Below, piece by piece: positions 40,500-50,018 of a stretch of 64,000 nucleotides of DNA. A program made the position numbers and the translations under genes. The stretch lies in assembly GCF_003730015.1 (NCBI RefSeq), contig NZ_RJTU01000065.1, positions 1-64,000 on the forward strand, in the 5' to 3' direction. The notes under the pieces were generated by a model. The model was not told the origin of the DNA and did no database searches. It saw nothing but the letters and a program-made list of their open reading frames with translations. Source of the stretch: Epilithonimonas hominis. Its GTDB lineage: Bacteria; Bacteroidota; Bacteroidia; Flavobacteriales; Weeksellaceae. The first letter of the stretch is position 1, and each line of letters begins with the position of its first letter.

Positions 40500-41474
40500 A
40501 TGGGGATTTTTGATAAACGAATAAGTTATAAACCATTTGAATATCCGGAAGTTTTACAATTTATAGAAGCGATCAATAAGTCATATTGGGTCCATTCCGA
40601 AGTAGATTTTACCGCAGATGTTCAGGATTTCCATTCTCAGTTGGAACCTCATGAGAAAAACGCAATCAAACATGCGCTTTTGGCGATTGCTCAGATTGAG
40701 GTGAATGTGAAGACCTTCTGGGGAAATCTCTACCATCACTTGCCTAAGCCTGAACTCAACGGTTTGGGAGCAACCTTTGCAGAGTGCGAGTTCCGTCACT
40801 CAGAAGCCTATTCCAGATTGCTGGAAGTCTTGGGTTACAATGATGAATTCCTGAATGTAGTCGATATTCCTGCTGTAAAAGACAGAATTGATTACCTAAG
40901 TAAAGTGCTGAAAAACGCCAATTCTCAGGATTCGAAATCTTACGTTTCCTCATTGTTGCTATTTAGCATACTGATAGAAAATGTGTCTTTGTTCAGCCAG
41001 TTTGCCATCATTTTATCATTCACAAGGTTCAAAGGATATATGAAAAATGTGTCCAACATTATCGCCTGGACTTCAGTAGATGAGCAAATCCACGCCAATG
41101 GAGGAATCTATTTGATAAACAAAATCAGAGAAGAACAGCCAGACTTATTGAGCGATGAGGATATTGAATCGATTTATGATTTGGTAGACGAGTCGATTGA
41201 AATGGAATCTAATATCCTGGACTGGATTTTTGAACTGGGCGAAATCGAACATGTTTCCAAGAAAAACCTTTTGGATTTTATGAAATACAGAGTAGATGAC
41301 TCCTTAAAGAAAATCGGGATGAAAACCAGATACAACGTTTCTCCGGAAGATTACCGACCAATGGTTTGGTTTGAGGAAGAAGTTTTTGCCAATTCTATGG
41401 ATGATTTCTTTGCAAAACGTCCAGTAGATTATACCAAGCACGACAAAAGTATTACGGCGAACGATTTATTTTAG
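40500..41474 (+). CDS. nrdB: Class I ribonucleotide reductase, beta (radical) subunit
   Basis: Generates the radical for dNTP synthesis. 324 residues from the ATG at 40500; the frame opens at 40395 but the extra N-terminus is not family-like. The diiron and radical site is visible: Glu67, then Glu97-x2-His100-x3-Tyr104 (ECEFRHSEAY), equivalent to E115/H118/Y122 of the E. coli protein. Further on come IENVSLFSQF with a ligand Glu and SVDEQIHANGG with Glu and His. The radical tyrosine is therefore present. The alpha-subunit gene follows after 486 bp. Confidence 0.93.
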   Translation: MGIFDKRISYKPFEYPEVLQFIEAINKSYWVHSEVDFTADVQDFHSQLEPHEKNAIKHALLAIAQIEVNVKTFWGNLYHHLPKPELNGLGATFAECEFRHSEAYSRLLEVLGYNDEFLNVVDIPAVKDRIDYLSKVLKNANSQDSKSYVSSLLLFSILIENVSLFSQFAIILSFTRFKGYMKNVSNIIAWTSVDEQIHANGGIYLINKIREEQPDLLSDEDIESIYDLVDESIEMESNILDWIFELGEIEHVSKKNLLDFMKYRVDDSLKKIGMKTRYNVSPEDYRPMVWFEEEVFANSMDDFFAKRPVDYTKHDKSITANDLF

Positions 41475-41960
41475 ATTTCTGCTGGAAGTCTGATGTCAGA
41501 AGAAGGGAGTTTTCGCCTTCATCTTTTTGATTATCCAATTTTGAAAGCGACGAAGTCGCGATATATTGGTAGAGAATCAAACAGAAAGTAGATTCAAGGT
41601 GCGAAGCACCGACATAAGTAACATTATTGTCTTCAATATAAATCTAAAACTAAGCCTGTCGAGATTCCTACGGAATGACAAAACTGAAATAAAATCCTTT
41701 TAAAGTTTCGACTTGAAAAGGTGTAAAAAAGAAAATTTTAAGAAAACTTTTTATTCTTGGAATTTTCTTTTTTATGTAAAATCGTCAAAAATGGCGAAGC
41801 GCGCCCCGGCTTGAGTGGAGCTCTTTTTTTCTTGGCTTTCAAGACAAGAAAAAAAAGCGGGAACGGAAGACGGAAATAGGCGCCCCAATAATTAATAAAG
41901 TCAAAAAATAATAACAGCAAAAAGCCAAAAGCTAATTGCCCAAAAGCTAAATTACAATTT
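41475..41960. repeat. Intergenic region with short palindromes between nrdB and nrdA
   Basis: No gene is supported. It holds two short palindromes, GCGACGAAGTCGC (41547-41559) and GGTGCGAAGCACC (41600-41612), and a GAGATTCCTACGGAATGACA unit (41660-41679). The larger structured repeat at 41798-41886 is listed separately. Confidence 0.5.
41798..41886. repeat. Structured intergenic repeat (REP-like), short form
   Basis: The head GCGCGCCCCGGCTTGAGTGG is followed by a hairpin with arms GCTCTTTTTTTCTTG (41820-41834) and CAAGAAAAAAAAGC (41845-41858) and the tail GGGAACGG...GGCGCCCC. It shares the GCCCCG-TTGA head and poly-T/poly-A hairpin with the element at 11312-11482. Confidence 0.55.
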
Positions 41961-43619
41961 ATGATGGACGAAAATATAGATATCTGGTGGCTCAACGAAG
42001 AGTCTGAACAAATGTTGAACAGAGGTTACCTTCTGAAAGGAGAAACTGTGGAAGGCGCCATAGACAGAATTACAACTGCAGCGGCAAAACGCCTTTACAA
42101 ACCGGAATTGCAACCGGCTTTCAAAGAGATGATTGTGAAAGGCTGGATTAGTTTTTCTTCTCCGGTTTGGGCTAATATGGGAACACAGCGTGGTTTGCCG
42201 ATATCTTGTTTCAACGTTCATATTCCGGATAATATTGAAGGAATCACCCACAAATTGGGTGAAGTCATTATGCAGACGAAAATCGGGGGTGGTACTTCTG
42301 GTTATTTCGGGGAATTGAGAAACAGAGGAACTGCCGTTACAGACAACGGAAAATCTTCTGGAGCAGTTTCTTTTATGAAGTTGTACGATACAGCAATGGA
42401 TGTGGTGTCACAAGGTGGTGTGAGAAGAGGAGCTTTTGCAGCATATCTAGACATTGACCACGGTGATATCGAAGAATTTTTGAGTATCAAAGATATCGGA
42501 AGTCCAATCCAAAATCTATTTACAGGAGTTTGCGTTCCGGATTATTGGATGCAGGATATGATTGACGGTGATGTGGATAAAAGAAAAATCTGGGCAAGAG
42601 TTTTGGAAAGCCGTCAGCAAAAAGGTTTGCCTTATATTTTCTTCACAGACAACGTGAACAGAAACAAACCCCAGGTCTATAAAGATTCAGGATTAATGGT
42701 GAATGCCAGTAATCTTTGTTCAGAGATTATGTTGCCATCTACTGCAAACGAATCTTTCATCTGCTGTCTATCTTCAATGAATCTTGAATTATATGATGAA
42801 TGGAAAGATACAAATGCTGTTAAACTAGCGATTTATTTCCTGGATGCTGTTCTATCAGAATTCATTGAAAAAACAGAAGGAAATTACTATCTGACTTCAG
42901 CCAGAAACTTTGCGATGCGTCACAGAGCACTTGGGTTGGGAGTTTTAGGATACCACTCCTATCTTCAGAAAAATATGATTCCTTTCGAGAGTTTCCAGGC
43001 AACTCAGTTTAATGCAAGAGCATTCCGTCATATCAAAGAACAGGCTGAAATTGCTTCCAAAGAATTAGCTAATATCTATGGAGAACCTGATATGCTCAAA
43101 GGTTATGGAATGAGAAATACGACGTTAATGGCAATTGCGCCAACAACTTCCAGTTCTGCAATCCTTGGACAAACTTCTCCTGGAATTGAGCCTTTCGCTT
43201 CTAACTATTACAAAGCAGGTTTGGCAAAAGGAAACTTTATGCGTAAGAACAAATATCTGGCGAAATTGCTGGATGAAAAAGGTCTTGATAACGAAGAAAC
43301 CTGGAGAACCATTATGCTGAATCACGGTTCTATTCAACATCTTGAAGGATTGACTGATGATGAGAAAGCGGTATTCAAAACATTCAGGGAGATATCTCCG
43401 ATGGAGATTGTTTCCCAGGCGGCGCAAAGACAGCAATATATTGACCAGGCGCAATCTCTGAACTTGCAGATTCCATCAACAATGCCAGTGAAAGACGTTA
43501 ACTATGTAATGATAGAAGCTTGGAAAAAAGGTGTAAAAACATTGTATTACCAAAGAAGCTCTTCGGTTTCCAAAGAACTGATGGTGAACTTTGTGACTTG
43601 CTCTGCTTGTGAAGCTTAA
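41961..43619 (+). CDS. nrdA: Class I ribonucleotide reductase, alpha (catalytic) subunit
   Basis: Reduces ribonucleotides to deoxyribonucleotides. The 552-residue protein is short because the N-terminal ATP-cone is absent, so dATP overall-activity control is probably missing. Visible active-site elements: Cys83 (LPISCFNV), the thiyl-radical cysteine in NASNLCSEIMLP, the second redox cysteine in ESFICCLSSMNLE, the conserved tyrosines near KGVKTLYYQRSSS and the C-terminal shuttle CSACEA. The tandem ATGs at 41961 and 41964 are equivalent starts. A strong terminator follows. Confidence 0.94.
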   Translation: MMDENIDIWWLNEESEQMLNRGYLLKGETVEGAIDRITTAAAKRLYKPELQPAFKEMIVKGWISFSSPVWANMGTQRGLPISCFNVHIPDNIEGITHKLGEVIMQTKIGGGTSGYFGELRNRGTAVTDNGKSSGAVSFMKLYDTAMDVVSQGGVRRGAFAAYLDIDHGDIEEFLSIKDIGSPIQNLFTGVCVPDYWMQDMIDGDVDKRKIWARVLESRQQKGLPYIFFTDNVNRNKPQVYKDSGLMVNASNLCSEIMLPSTANESFICCLSSMNLELYDEWKDTNAVKLAIYFLDAVLSEFIEKTEGNYYLTSARNFAMRHRALGLGVLGYHSYLQKNMIPFESFQATQFNARAFRHIKEQAEIASKELANIYGEPDMLKGYGMRNTTLMAIAPTTSSSAILGQTSPGIEPFASNYYKAGLAKGNFMRKNKYLAKLLDEKGLDNEETWRTIMLNHGSIQHLEGLTDDEKAVFKTFREISPMEIVSQAAQRQQYIDQAQSLNLQIPSTMPVKDVNYVMIEAWKKGVKTLYYQRSSSVSKELMVNFVTCSACEA

Positions 43620-43645
43620 GTAATAAGAATTAATAATTGATAAAA

Positions 43646-43677
43646 CAAAACCGCAGAAATTTCTGCGGTTTTTGTTT
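43646..43677 (+). terminator. Terminator after nrdA
   Basis: The palindromic stem AAAACCGCAGAA / TTCTGCGGTTTT (43647-43672) is followed by T residues. It can work in both directions. Confidence 0.88.
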
Positions 43678-43680
43678 GTA

Positions 43681-43735
43681 AAAATGGCTGCTCATAAAAA
43701 TGGCTGCTCAAAAAATGAACAGCCGAGTGAAGAAA
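43681..43735 (-). terminator. Terminator of the Oar-like gene with duplicated arm
   Basis: On the minus strand GGCTGTTCA pairs with TGAGCAGCC, which is followed by ATTTTT. The unit TGAGCAGCCATTTTT occurs twice in tandem, so one 5' arm can pair with either of two 3' arms. Confidence 0.7.
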
Positions 43736-43747
43736 GATTTGAAAAAA

Positions 43748-46700
43748 TTAGAAATTATATCTTAATCCCAATTGTGCCTGAACTCTGGATGCGAATTGAT
43801 CTATTGTATAAGGCAATCCTGGTGTTTTGAAATTGTAAGTAGGATCTCCTGCTCCGGCTTGTCCGGTTGCAACATTTCCAACTTTGGTCAAGCCGACACT
43901 TGCCGTGGAGTTATATGTGTTTGGTACAAAGTAAACTTTACCCCAATCCTTGTTCAGCAAATTCGTAAGATTTATGATGCTCAAAGAAATCTGAATATTA
44001 TCTTTGGATTTGCTGCTCACGCGGAATTCATCCATTATTCTAAGGTCGGCTTGAACATTCCACGGTGTAAAATCACCGTTTCTTTCTGTGAACTTACCTC
44101 GTCTGCCGTTTAGATATTTGTTTCCACCAACAAAATTTTCGTAATCCGCAACTTGTTGTGCTGCAGATGTTATGATATTCCCGATTCCGTCTTTTATGTC
44201 AACAATATATCTTGCAGCTTCAGCCGCATCTTTGAAGATATAAGCCAATCCTGCTGCCTGTCCTGTATTGGCAATTGTACTGTTTACAAATCCCCACGAA
44301 AACGGATTTCCAGATTGTGCATTGAAATAGACGTTTGCGGATAATCTGTTTTTCTCGGAAAGATTAACGCCGTATCCGATATTGGCAACAATCCTGTTTT
44401 TGATGGCAAAGTTAGAAGTTGCCAGTTTCGGATCGTTCGGAGTCAGAGACTGATTCATTTGCCAGTTACTTTCCATTGAGTTCCGGATTCCGTTGGTTAT
44501 ATCTTTTGCATCTCCATAAGTGTACGCTGCGAAGAAATTAAATCCGAATCTGTAAGATTTAGAAACCTGAGCCGTAATATTGTATCTGTATCCTTCTTTT
44601 GTATTGGACAGCATGTATGCGTTAGAGAAATTAGCATTGATATTGGTAGTGTAAATTGGCATTTCGTGATTTACGTCGTAGCTGAAATAAGTAACTGCAT
44701 CGGTTTTATTAACCTGTTGAAATTTCAAATCATAAATAACCTTTGTGTATAAACCTTCCAAAGTCAATTTATATCCATCAATAATATAATCTAAAGCTAA
44801 TGAGCTTCTCCAGATTCTCGGCATTTTGAAATTATTATCAACCAAATCCACTTGTACTTTGGAAGATTTTTGCCATTTCGGGAAATTTGAACTTACCAGA
44901 GGATCTCCATTTGCTGCAAGCTGAGCAGCTGTTGGGCCGTTATAATCATAGCTTCCAAAACCAACACCGTCGTTATAAAAAGCGTATCCTAACCAGGCAA
45001 AAGGAATTCTGCCCACAAAAATCCCTGATCCGCCTCTTAAAACAACAGATTTGTCTTCCGTAACATTTAATGTAAATCCTAATCTTGGTGAAAGAGTAGG
45101 CTTATTAAGATATTTATTGGTAAGTTGTGCCAAAGGAGTGTATGTATAAGTTGCACCATAATTAGGATCAGCAGGAGAGCTGGAAACTTTATCACTTAAG
45201 TTTGGCATATTTCCAAGATCTGTATAATCTAATCTTAATCCCGGTGATAATCTTAATCTTCCGATAGAAAACTCATCCTGAACATAAACCGACCAAAGAT
45301 TGATTTTAAATTTAGCATACGGATTGTTAAATAGTTCATCTCTATCTTCTCCTGTTAAAGAATAGGTTCCTCTGATTCTTGCAGGATTTGAGTTATAAAA
45401 ATTATTTAAGCTTTTGTAAGATATTCTTCCGTTGATAGCATTTACGAACCCATAATTGATATTATAGAGCTCGTTGTGTGTACCAAATAAAAGTGTATGA
45501 TTTCCCACCTTATAAGTTAAATTATCCGTGATTTCGAAGGTTTTTTGCTTCATATTAAAAACAGTGGCTTCTCTGTCATTTCCTAAAAATACCGTTCCGC
45601 CGTTATATGAGATCTCAACCTGAGGGAACATAAAATTAGAAGAAGTTGGATTTCTGTAATCGTGGATAGATGAATATCCAAGTAATAGAGTATTGTTTAA
45701 CTTATCACTGAATCTGCTCTTTAATTCTAAAGTAGTTGTAGAAGCCTGATTTTTCTGAACAAAATCCATACTTGAAAAACGGAAATTTGCGCCGTCTCTT
45801 TCTAGGTTGGAAGCCTCAGAAAAAACCGTATTGTTTTTTATTGATACAGTGTGCTTATCATTAATTTTCCAATCTAGCTTATTGAATAATTTAGAACTTT
45901 CGGAATAGTTATTATATTGATTATAACTTCCGGCATCAAACCCATATTTTGATTTCACAAAATTAGAAATTGCCAACGCAGTCGCATTATCTACTAATGA
46001 ACCGGCGTCTCCTGCGTTATAAAATACAGGATCTGTCCTTTTGGTATATTCCAGATTGGTGAAGAAAAAAACTTTGTCCCTTACAATTGGTAATCCAACT
46101 CTGCCTCCGAAAATAAAATCTTCAAAAGAATTTGGCATTTTAGAATTATCACCAACTCTGTTCTTTCCTGTTATGGCAGCATTTCTTCCATAAGTATATA
46201 CAGAACCCGTAACATCATTGCTTCCGCTTCGTGTCACGGCATTTACACTACCACCTAAAAAATTTCCCAGTTTAACATCATAAGGTGCAATATAAACCTG
46301 CACATCCTGGATGGCATCAAGGCTGATAGAATTAGATCTTGTGCTGCTTCCCGGCATTCCGGAAGTTCCTGTTTGACCGCCCAAAGACGGGCTAAAACCA
46401 ATAGCATCATTATTAATGGATCCGTCAATGGTAACATTGTTATAACGGAAGTTCGTCCCGTTGAACGAGTTGTTGGCACTCTGCGGAACAAGCTTTGTAA
46501 TATCCTGGATTCCTCTATTAATATTTGGTAATCCTGAAATTTGTGCCTCACTGATCGCTACACCGTTTTTAGCAGATCTTTTGGTACTGGTGATTTTTAC
46601 TTCTTCAATAGATTTCTCTCTATTGTCGATAACAATAACCGGAAGGTCATTACTTCCTAAGGATAACTGAACATTATCACTCGCATAAACCGTTTGGGAA

Positions 46701-46933
46701 CCGTCTAGTACTTCAATTTTATATGGGCCGCCGGATTGTAGATTTTCCAGGCTGAAAATGCCCTTATTATTGCTCTTGGTTTCAATGGTTGTGTTTGTAG
46801 GAATATGAGTTACCTTTACTGTCATTTCAGTGGATGTTCCTTTTAATTTTCCAATTATTCTGGAACTTGTTTCCTGTGCAAAAGCTACCCCGAAGGACAA
46901 TAAAGCAAAAGCACAGACTAACTTTCTTTTCAT
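43748..46933 (-). CDS. Oar-like TonB-dependent outer-membrane receptor
   Basis: A 1061-residue outer-membrane protein. The signal peptide ends near FGVAFAQ. A carboxypeptidase-regulatory-like domain (about residues 24-105) is followed by a plug domain (INRGIQDITKLVPQSANNS, ITIDGSINNDAIGF-like, DAIQDVQVYIAPYDVKLGNF). A long series of beta-barrel strands ends in LGLRYNF with the terminal Phe needed for outer-membrane insertion. The plug sequence pattern resembles Oar-type proteins. The substrate is unknown. No SusD partner lies beside it, arguing against a standard glycan-uptake pair. Confidence 0.9.
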   Translation of the reverse strand: MKRKLVCAFALLSFGVAFAQETSSRIIGKLKGTSTEMTVKVTHIPTNTTIETKSNNKGIFSLENLQSGGPYKIEVLDGSQTVYASDNVQLSLGSNDLPVIVIDNREKSIEEVKITSTKRSAKNGVAISEAQISGLPNINRGIQDITKLVPQSANNSFNGTNFRYNNVTIDGSINNDAIGFSPSLGGQTGTSGMPGSSTRSNSISLDAIQDVQVYIAPYDVKLGNFLGGSVNAVTRSGSNDVTGSVYTYGRNAAITGKNRVGDNSKMPNSFEDFIFGGRVGLPIVRDKVFFFTNLEYTKRTDPVFYNAGDAGSLVDNATALAISNFVKSKYGFDAGSYNQYNNYSESSKLFNKLDWKINDKHTVSIKNNTVFSEASNLERDGANFRFSSMDFVQKNQASTTTLELKSRFSDKLNNTLLLGYSSIHDYRNPTSSNFMFPQVEISYNGGTVFLGNDREATVFNMKQKTFEITDNLTYKVGNHTLLFGTHNELYNINYGFVNAINGRISYKSLNNFYNSNPARIRGTYSLTGEDRDELFNNPYAKFKINLWSVYVQDEFSIGRLRLSPGLRLDYTDLGNMPNLSDKVSSSPADPNYGATYTYTPLAQLTNKYLNKPTLSPRLGFTLNVTEDKSVVLRGGSGIFVGRIPFAWLGYAFYNDGVGFGSYDYNGPTAAQLAANGDPLVSSNFPKWQKSSKVQVDLVDNNFKMPRIWRSSLALDYIIDGYKLTLEGLYTKVIYDLKFQQVNKTDAVTYFSYDVNHEMPIYTTNINANFSNAYMLSNTKEGYRYNITAQVSKSYRFGFNFFAAYTYGDAKDITNGIRNSMESNWQMNQSLTPNDPKLATSNFAIKNRIVANIGYGVNLSEKNRLSANVYFNAQSGNPFSWGFVNSTIANTGQAAGLAYIFKDAAEAARYIVDIKDGIGNIITSAAQQVADYENFVGGNKYLNGRRGKFTERNGDFTPWNVQADLRIMDEFRVSSKSKDNIQISLSIINLTNLLNKDWGKVYFVPNTYNSTASVGLTKVGNVATGQAGAGDPTYNFKTPGLPYTIDQFASRVQAQLGLRYNF

Positions 46934-46956
46934 ATTTACTTACTTATAGGTTGCAG

Positions 46957-46964
46957 CAAAAATA
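46957..46964 (-). promoter_or_regulatory. -7 promoter element of the Oar-like gene
   Basis: Minus-strand TATTTTTG is an exact TAnnTTTG match, 24 bp before the ATG. No good -33 element was found. Confidence 0.5.
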
Positions 46965-47212
46965 GGTGGGCAACAAGCAATTAATGTGAAACAGAAAATT
47001 AATAATATGTGATAAGTTTGTTAAGAAAACGCTGGAAAAATAAGCTGATTAGTCAGAATTATAAATAATTTGTTAAGATAAAATTAAATCTCGGGAAAAG
47101 ACCTTTTTCATGTCATTTTTATTAGGAATCAATAATTTACCAAAAACCAGGCGTCGATTATTTTTACAATTGGATAATAATTACTAATTTCCTTTCATGA
47201 AAAATATCGGTT

Positions 47213-48100
47213 ATGAAATTCGGACAAGTTGCTGACCCGTCACAGATAGATTTTACTTTACCAAAAGACCATCCTCAAACAAAATTCATTCTTAATCAGA
47301 ATAAAAAAGGTTTGAATAATATCTCTATCGGTTGTGCCAAATGGAACAAGACCGACCTCAAAGGTTTTTATCCAAAAGGAACTAAAGACGAATTGACTTA
47401 CTATGCCACGCAGTTTAATTCGATTGAATTGAACGCCACTTTCTACGGAATGCCTACAGCAGAACAGGTTCAGACGTGAAAAGAAAAGACACCAAAGGAT
47501 TTCAAATTCTTTCCGAAGATTACCAATACAGTTTCACACTTCCGAAGATTATTGAATGTTACTGATGTCGTCACGCAATTCGCTTCGGCAGTTCTGAATT
47601 TCGATAAAAAGTTAGGAATGGTTTTTCTACAACTACATGATAATTTCAAACCGAAAGATTATGATCGTTTGGAAAAATTCGTTCAGGATTGGCCAAAAGA
47701 AGTTCCATTGGCGATTGAATTGAGAAATACAGAATGGTTCACGGATGAAGAGATTTTCAATACCGTTTGCGAATTATTTGAAATGAATAACATTACGAAT
47801 ATCATTGTAGATACAGCCGGCAGAAGAGATATGCTTCATATGCGACTCACAACACCGAATGCTTTTATCCGATATGTTGGTGCCAATGCCGATAGTGATT
47901 ATGCGAGATTGGAAGATTGGCTGGAAAGATTAACAAAATGGAAAAAGGAAGGTTTACAGAATCTTTATTTCTTCGTTCACCAGAATATCGAAAAAGCATC
48001 GCCATTATTATCGTCACATTTAATCAAGAAAATGAATGAAGAATGGGGAACTGATATTCATATTCCGGCATTAGCAGATAATCAGCCGACTTTATTTTAA
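47213..48100 (+). pseudogene. DUF72 family protein interrupted by an in-frame stop
   Basis: The frame encodes a DUF72 TIM-barrel-like protein of about 295 residues, broken at codon 89 by TGA (47477-47479). Upstream the family start is seen (ISIGCAKWNKTDLKGFYP and FNSIELNATFYGMP). Downstream, in the same frame, it resumes with KEKTPKDFKFFPKITN, LGMVFLQLHDNF and PLAIELRNTEWF. Family members, as I recall, have Trp at this point (W-KEK...), so a single TGG to TGA change explains it. The part after the stop is open with an internal ATG at 47552. A function was never clear for the family. Confidence 0.85.
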
Positions 48101-48105
48101 AAACT

Positions 48106-48135
48106 AAAAATTCCCTTCTAATTAAGAAGGGGATT
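48106..48135. terminator. Hairpin terminator between convergent genes
   Basis: AATTCCCTTCT pairs with AGAAGGGGATT around AATTA, with A and T runs on the sides. It separates the DUF72 gene (plus) from the small minus-strand gene. Confidence 0.65.
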
Positions 48136-48177
48136 TAATTAATTGTAAGTCTGAGGCTTTTGAAGACTATTAATAAT

Positions 48178-48474
48178 TTAAGCCAAAAACTTCAGCTCTT
48201 TATCTTTAAAATTGTTGTTTTCAACTAACTTTTGCATCGCTTTCATTGTTTTTTTACGAATCTTGGCAAGGATACGGACGTTTTTGTCATCGCTGTAATC
48301 AAAAATATCGTCCTCAAAAGAAAAAACATCGCCTTTTTTGAACTTGATATTGTTTTCTTTCATTTCCTTAAGAAGCATCAAATTCGTCATTACTCTCAAG
48401 GAAGCACTTTCTGCTGCTTCAAGATGTTTCAGAGATTTTAGGAGTTCCTTTTTATATTTTTTCTTTGATTTCAT
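48178..48474 (-). CDS. Small charged protein, function unknown
   Basis: 98 residues with no signal peptide or membrane helix, lysine-rich and predicted mostly helical (KKYKKELLKSLKHLEAAES at the start, KIRKKTMKAMQKLVENNN near the end). A central acidic patch (FSFEDDIFDYSDDKN) breaks the helices. I do not recognise the family. It is convergent with the DUF72 gene and divergent from glyA. Confidence 0.6.
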   Translation of the reverse strand: MKSKKKYKKELLKSLKHLEAAESASLRVMTNLMLLKEMKENNIKFKKGDVFSFEDDIFDYSDDKNVRILAKIRKKTMKAMQKLVENNNFKDKELKFLA

Positions 48475-48551
48475 TTTTGAATATGTTAATCAATGAAAGT
48501 TATAAAAAATTATCGAGAATTTCTTACTTTTGGGAAAAATAAATCTAAGAA

Positions 48552-49820
48552 ATGCAAGACCCGATTTTCGAATTAATTGAAAAAGAAAGACAAAGACAAA
48601 CCCACGGTATTGAATTGATTGCATCGGAAAATTTTGTTTCCGAAAACGTGATGAAAGCAATGGGAAGCGTGCTGACCAATAAATATGCAGAAGGTTATCC
48701 TGGACGTAGATATTACGGCGGATGTGAAGTTGTTGATGAGGTAGAACAATTGGCAATCGACAGAGCAAAAGAATTGTTCGGAGTAGATTATGTAAACGTT
48801 CAGCCACATTCTGGTTCTCAGGCCAATGCTGCAATTTATCTTTCGGTGCTTAAACCAGGCGATAAAGTGATGGGGATGGATTTGTCTATGGGTGGGCATC
48901 TCACACACGGTTCTGCAGTTAATTTCTCAGGAATCCAATATCAGGTTTGTTCTTACGGCGTTCAGAAAGAAACAGGTTTGATAGATTATGACCAAATGAG
49001 AGAAGTGGCTCTGAGAGAAAAACCCAAAATGCTGATTGCAGGATTTTCTGCGTATTCCAGAGATTTGGATTATGCCAAATTCCGTGAAGTTGCGGATGAA
49101 ATTGGAGCAACGCTTTGGGCGGATATTGCGCATCCGGCAGGTTTGGTTGCAAAAGGCTTGTTAAATAATCCATTCGAACATTGCCACGTTGTAACGACTA
49201 CGACTCACAAAACATTGAGAGGGCCAAGAGGTGGAATGATTATGATGGGCAAAGATTTTGAAAATACTTACGGACATAAAACGCCGAAAGGAGAAACCAA
49301 ATTGATGAGTGCTGTTTTGGATGGTGCTGTTTTCCCAGGAATCCAAGGGGGGCCGTTGGAACACGTAATTGGTGCGAAAGCAGTGGCATTTGCGGAAGCG
49401 ATTGATTCTAAATTTGAAGTTTATGCTAAGCAAGTTAAAGCAAATGCTCAGGCTTTGGCAAAAGCGATGATTGATTTAGGTTTCGAAATTGTGAGTGGCG
49501 GAACAGATAATCACTTGATGCTGATTGATCTTAGAAACAAAAACGTTAACGGAAAAGAAACTGAAAAAGCATTGGTGAAAGCGGATATCACTTGTAACAA
49601 GAATATGGTTCCTTTTGATGACAAATCGCCGTTCACCACTTCTGGGATTCGTCTTGGTACGGCTGCAATTACGACCAGAGGTCTTAAAGAAAATGATATG
49701 GAAACTATTGCAGGATTGATTTCTGAAGTGGTGGATGATATCAAAAATGAAAATACGTTGCAGGCAGTGAAGAGAAAAGTAAATCAGTTAATGGAAGGGC
49801 GCGAGCTTTTCAATGATTAA
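48552..49820 (+). CDS. glyA: Serine hydroxymethyltransferase
   Basis: A PLP enzyme that interconverts serine and glycine and charges tetrahydrofolate with C1 units. 422 residues. Visible motifs: [19 protein letters not shown] near the start, the glycine-rich YPGRRYYGG, and the PLP-lysine segment [16 protein letters not shown] (the lysine near residue 225). It is followed by an intrinsic terminator. Confidence 0.97.
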   Translation: MQDPIFELIEKERQRQTHGIELIASENFVSENVMKAMGSVLTNKYAEGYPGRRYYGGCEVVDEVEQLAIDRAKELFGVDYVNVQPHSGSQANAAIYLSVLKPGDKVMGMDLSMGGHLTHGSAVNFSGIQYQVCSYGVQKETGLIDYDQMREVALREKPKMLIAGFSAYSRDLDYAKFREVADEIGATLWADIAHPAGLVAKGLLNNPFEHCHVVTTTTHKTLRGPRGGMIMMGKDFENTYGHKTPKGETKLMSAVLDGAVFPGIQGGPLEHVIGAKAVAFAEAIDSKFEVYAKQVKANAQALAKAMIDLGFEIVSGGTDNHLMLIDLRNKNVNGKETEKALVKADITCNKNMVPFDDKSPFTTSGIRLGTAAITTRGLKENDMETIAGLISEVVDDIKNENTLQAVKRKVNQLMEGRELFND

Positions 49821-49839
49821 TAATATCAAACAGTACAAT

Positions 49840-49872
49840 AAAAGAATGGACAATTTCGTTCATTCTTTTTTG
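49840..49872 (+). terminator. Terminator after glyA
   Basis: AAAGAATG (49841-49848) pairs with CATTCTTT (49861-49868), then a T run. Confidence 0.8.
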
Positions 49873-49891
49873 TTTTAAATAATTATTATTC

Positions 49892-50012
49892 AATCTATCA
49901 TCTATCAGTCTATCGACTATCAACTATCATCCATCATCCATCATCCATCATCCATCATCCCTCCATCATCCCTCATCCATCATCCCTCATCCATCAACCA
50001 TCTATCAGTCTC
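49892..50012. repeat. Degenerate heptanucleotide repeat upstream of recX
   Basis: About 120 bp of CATCCAT-type and TATCATC/TATCAGTC units, pyrimidine-rich on the plus strand. It ends a few bases before the recX-like ATG. Unit counts in such tracts can vary by slippage. It lacks spacers, so it is not a CRISPR array. Confidence 0.8.
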
Positions 50013-50018
50013 TAATTA

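Noticed and set aside
43772-44113. 113-codon plus-strand open frame inside the Oar-like gene
   Set aside because: It is antisense to the beta-barrel coding region with no family resemblance.
47552-48100. Independent 182-residue gene
   Set aside because: It is the in-frame continuation of the DUF72 protein after the stop at 47477-47479, not a separate gene.
49892-50012. Possible CRISPR array
   Set aside because: The repeats are 7 bp, contiguous and degenerate, with no spacers and no cas genes nearby.
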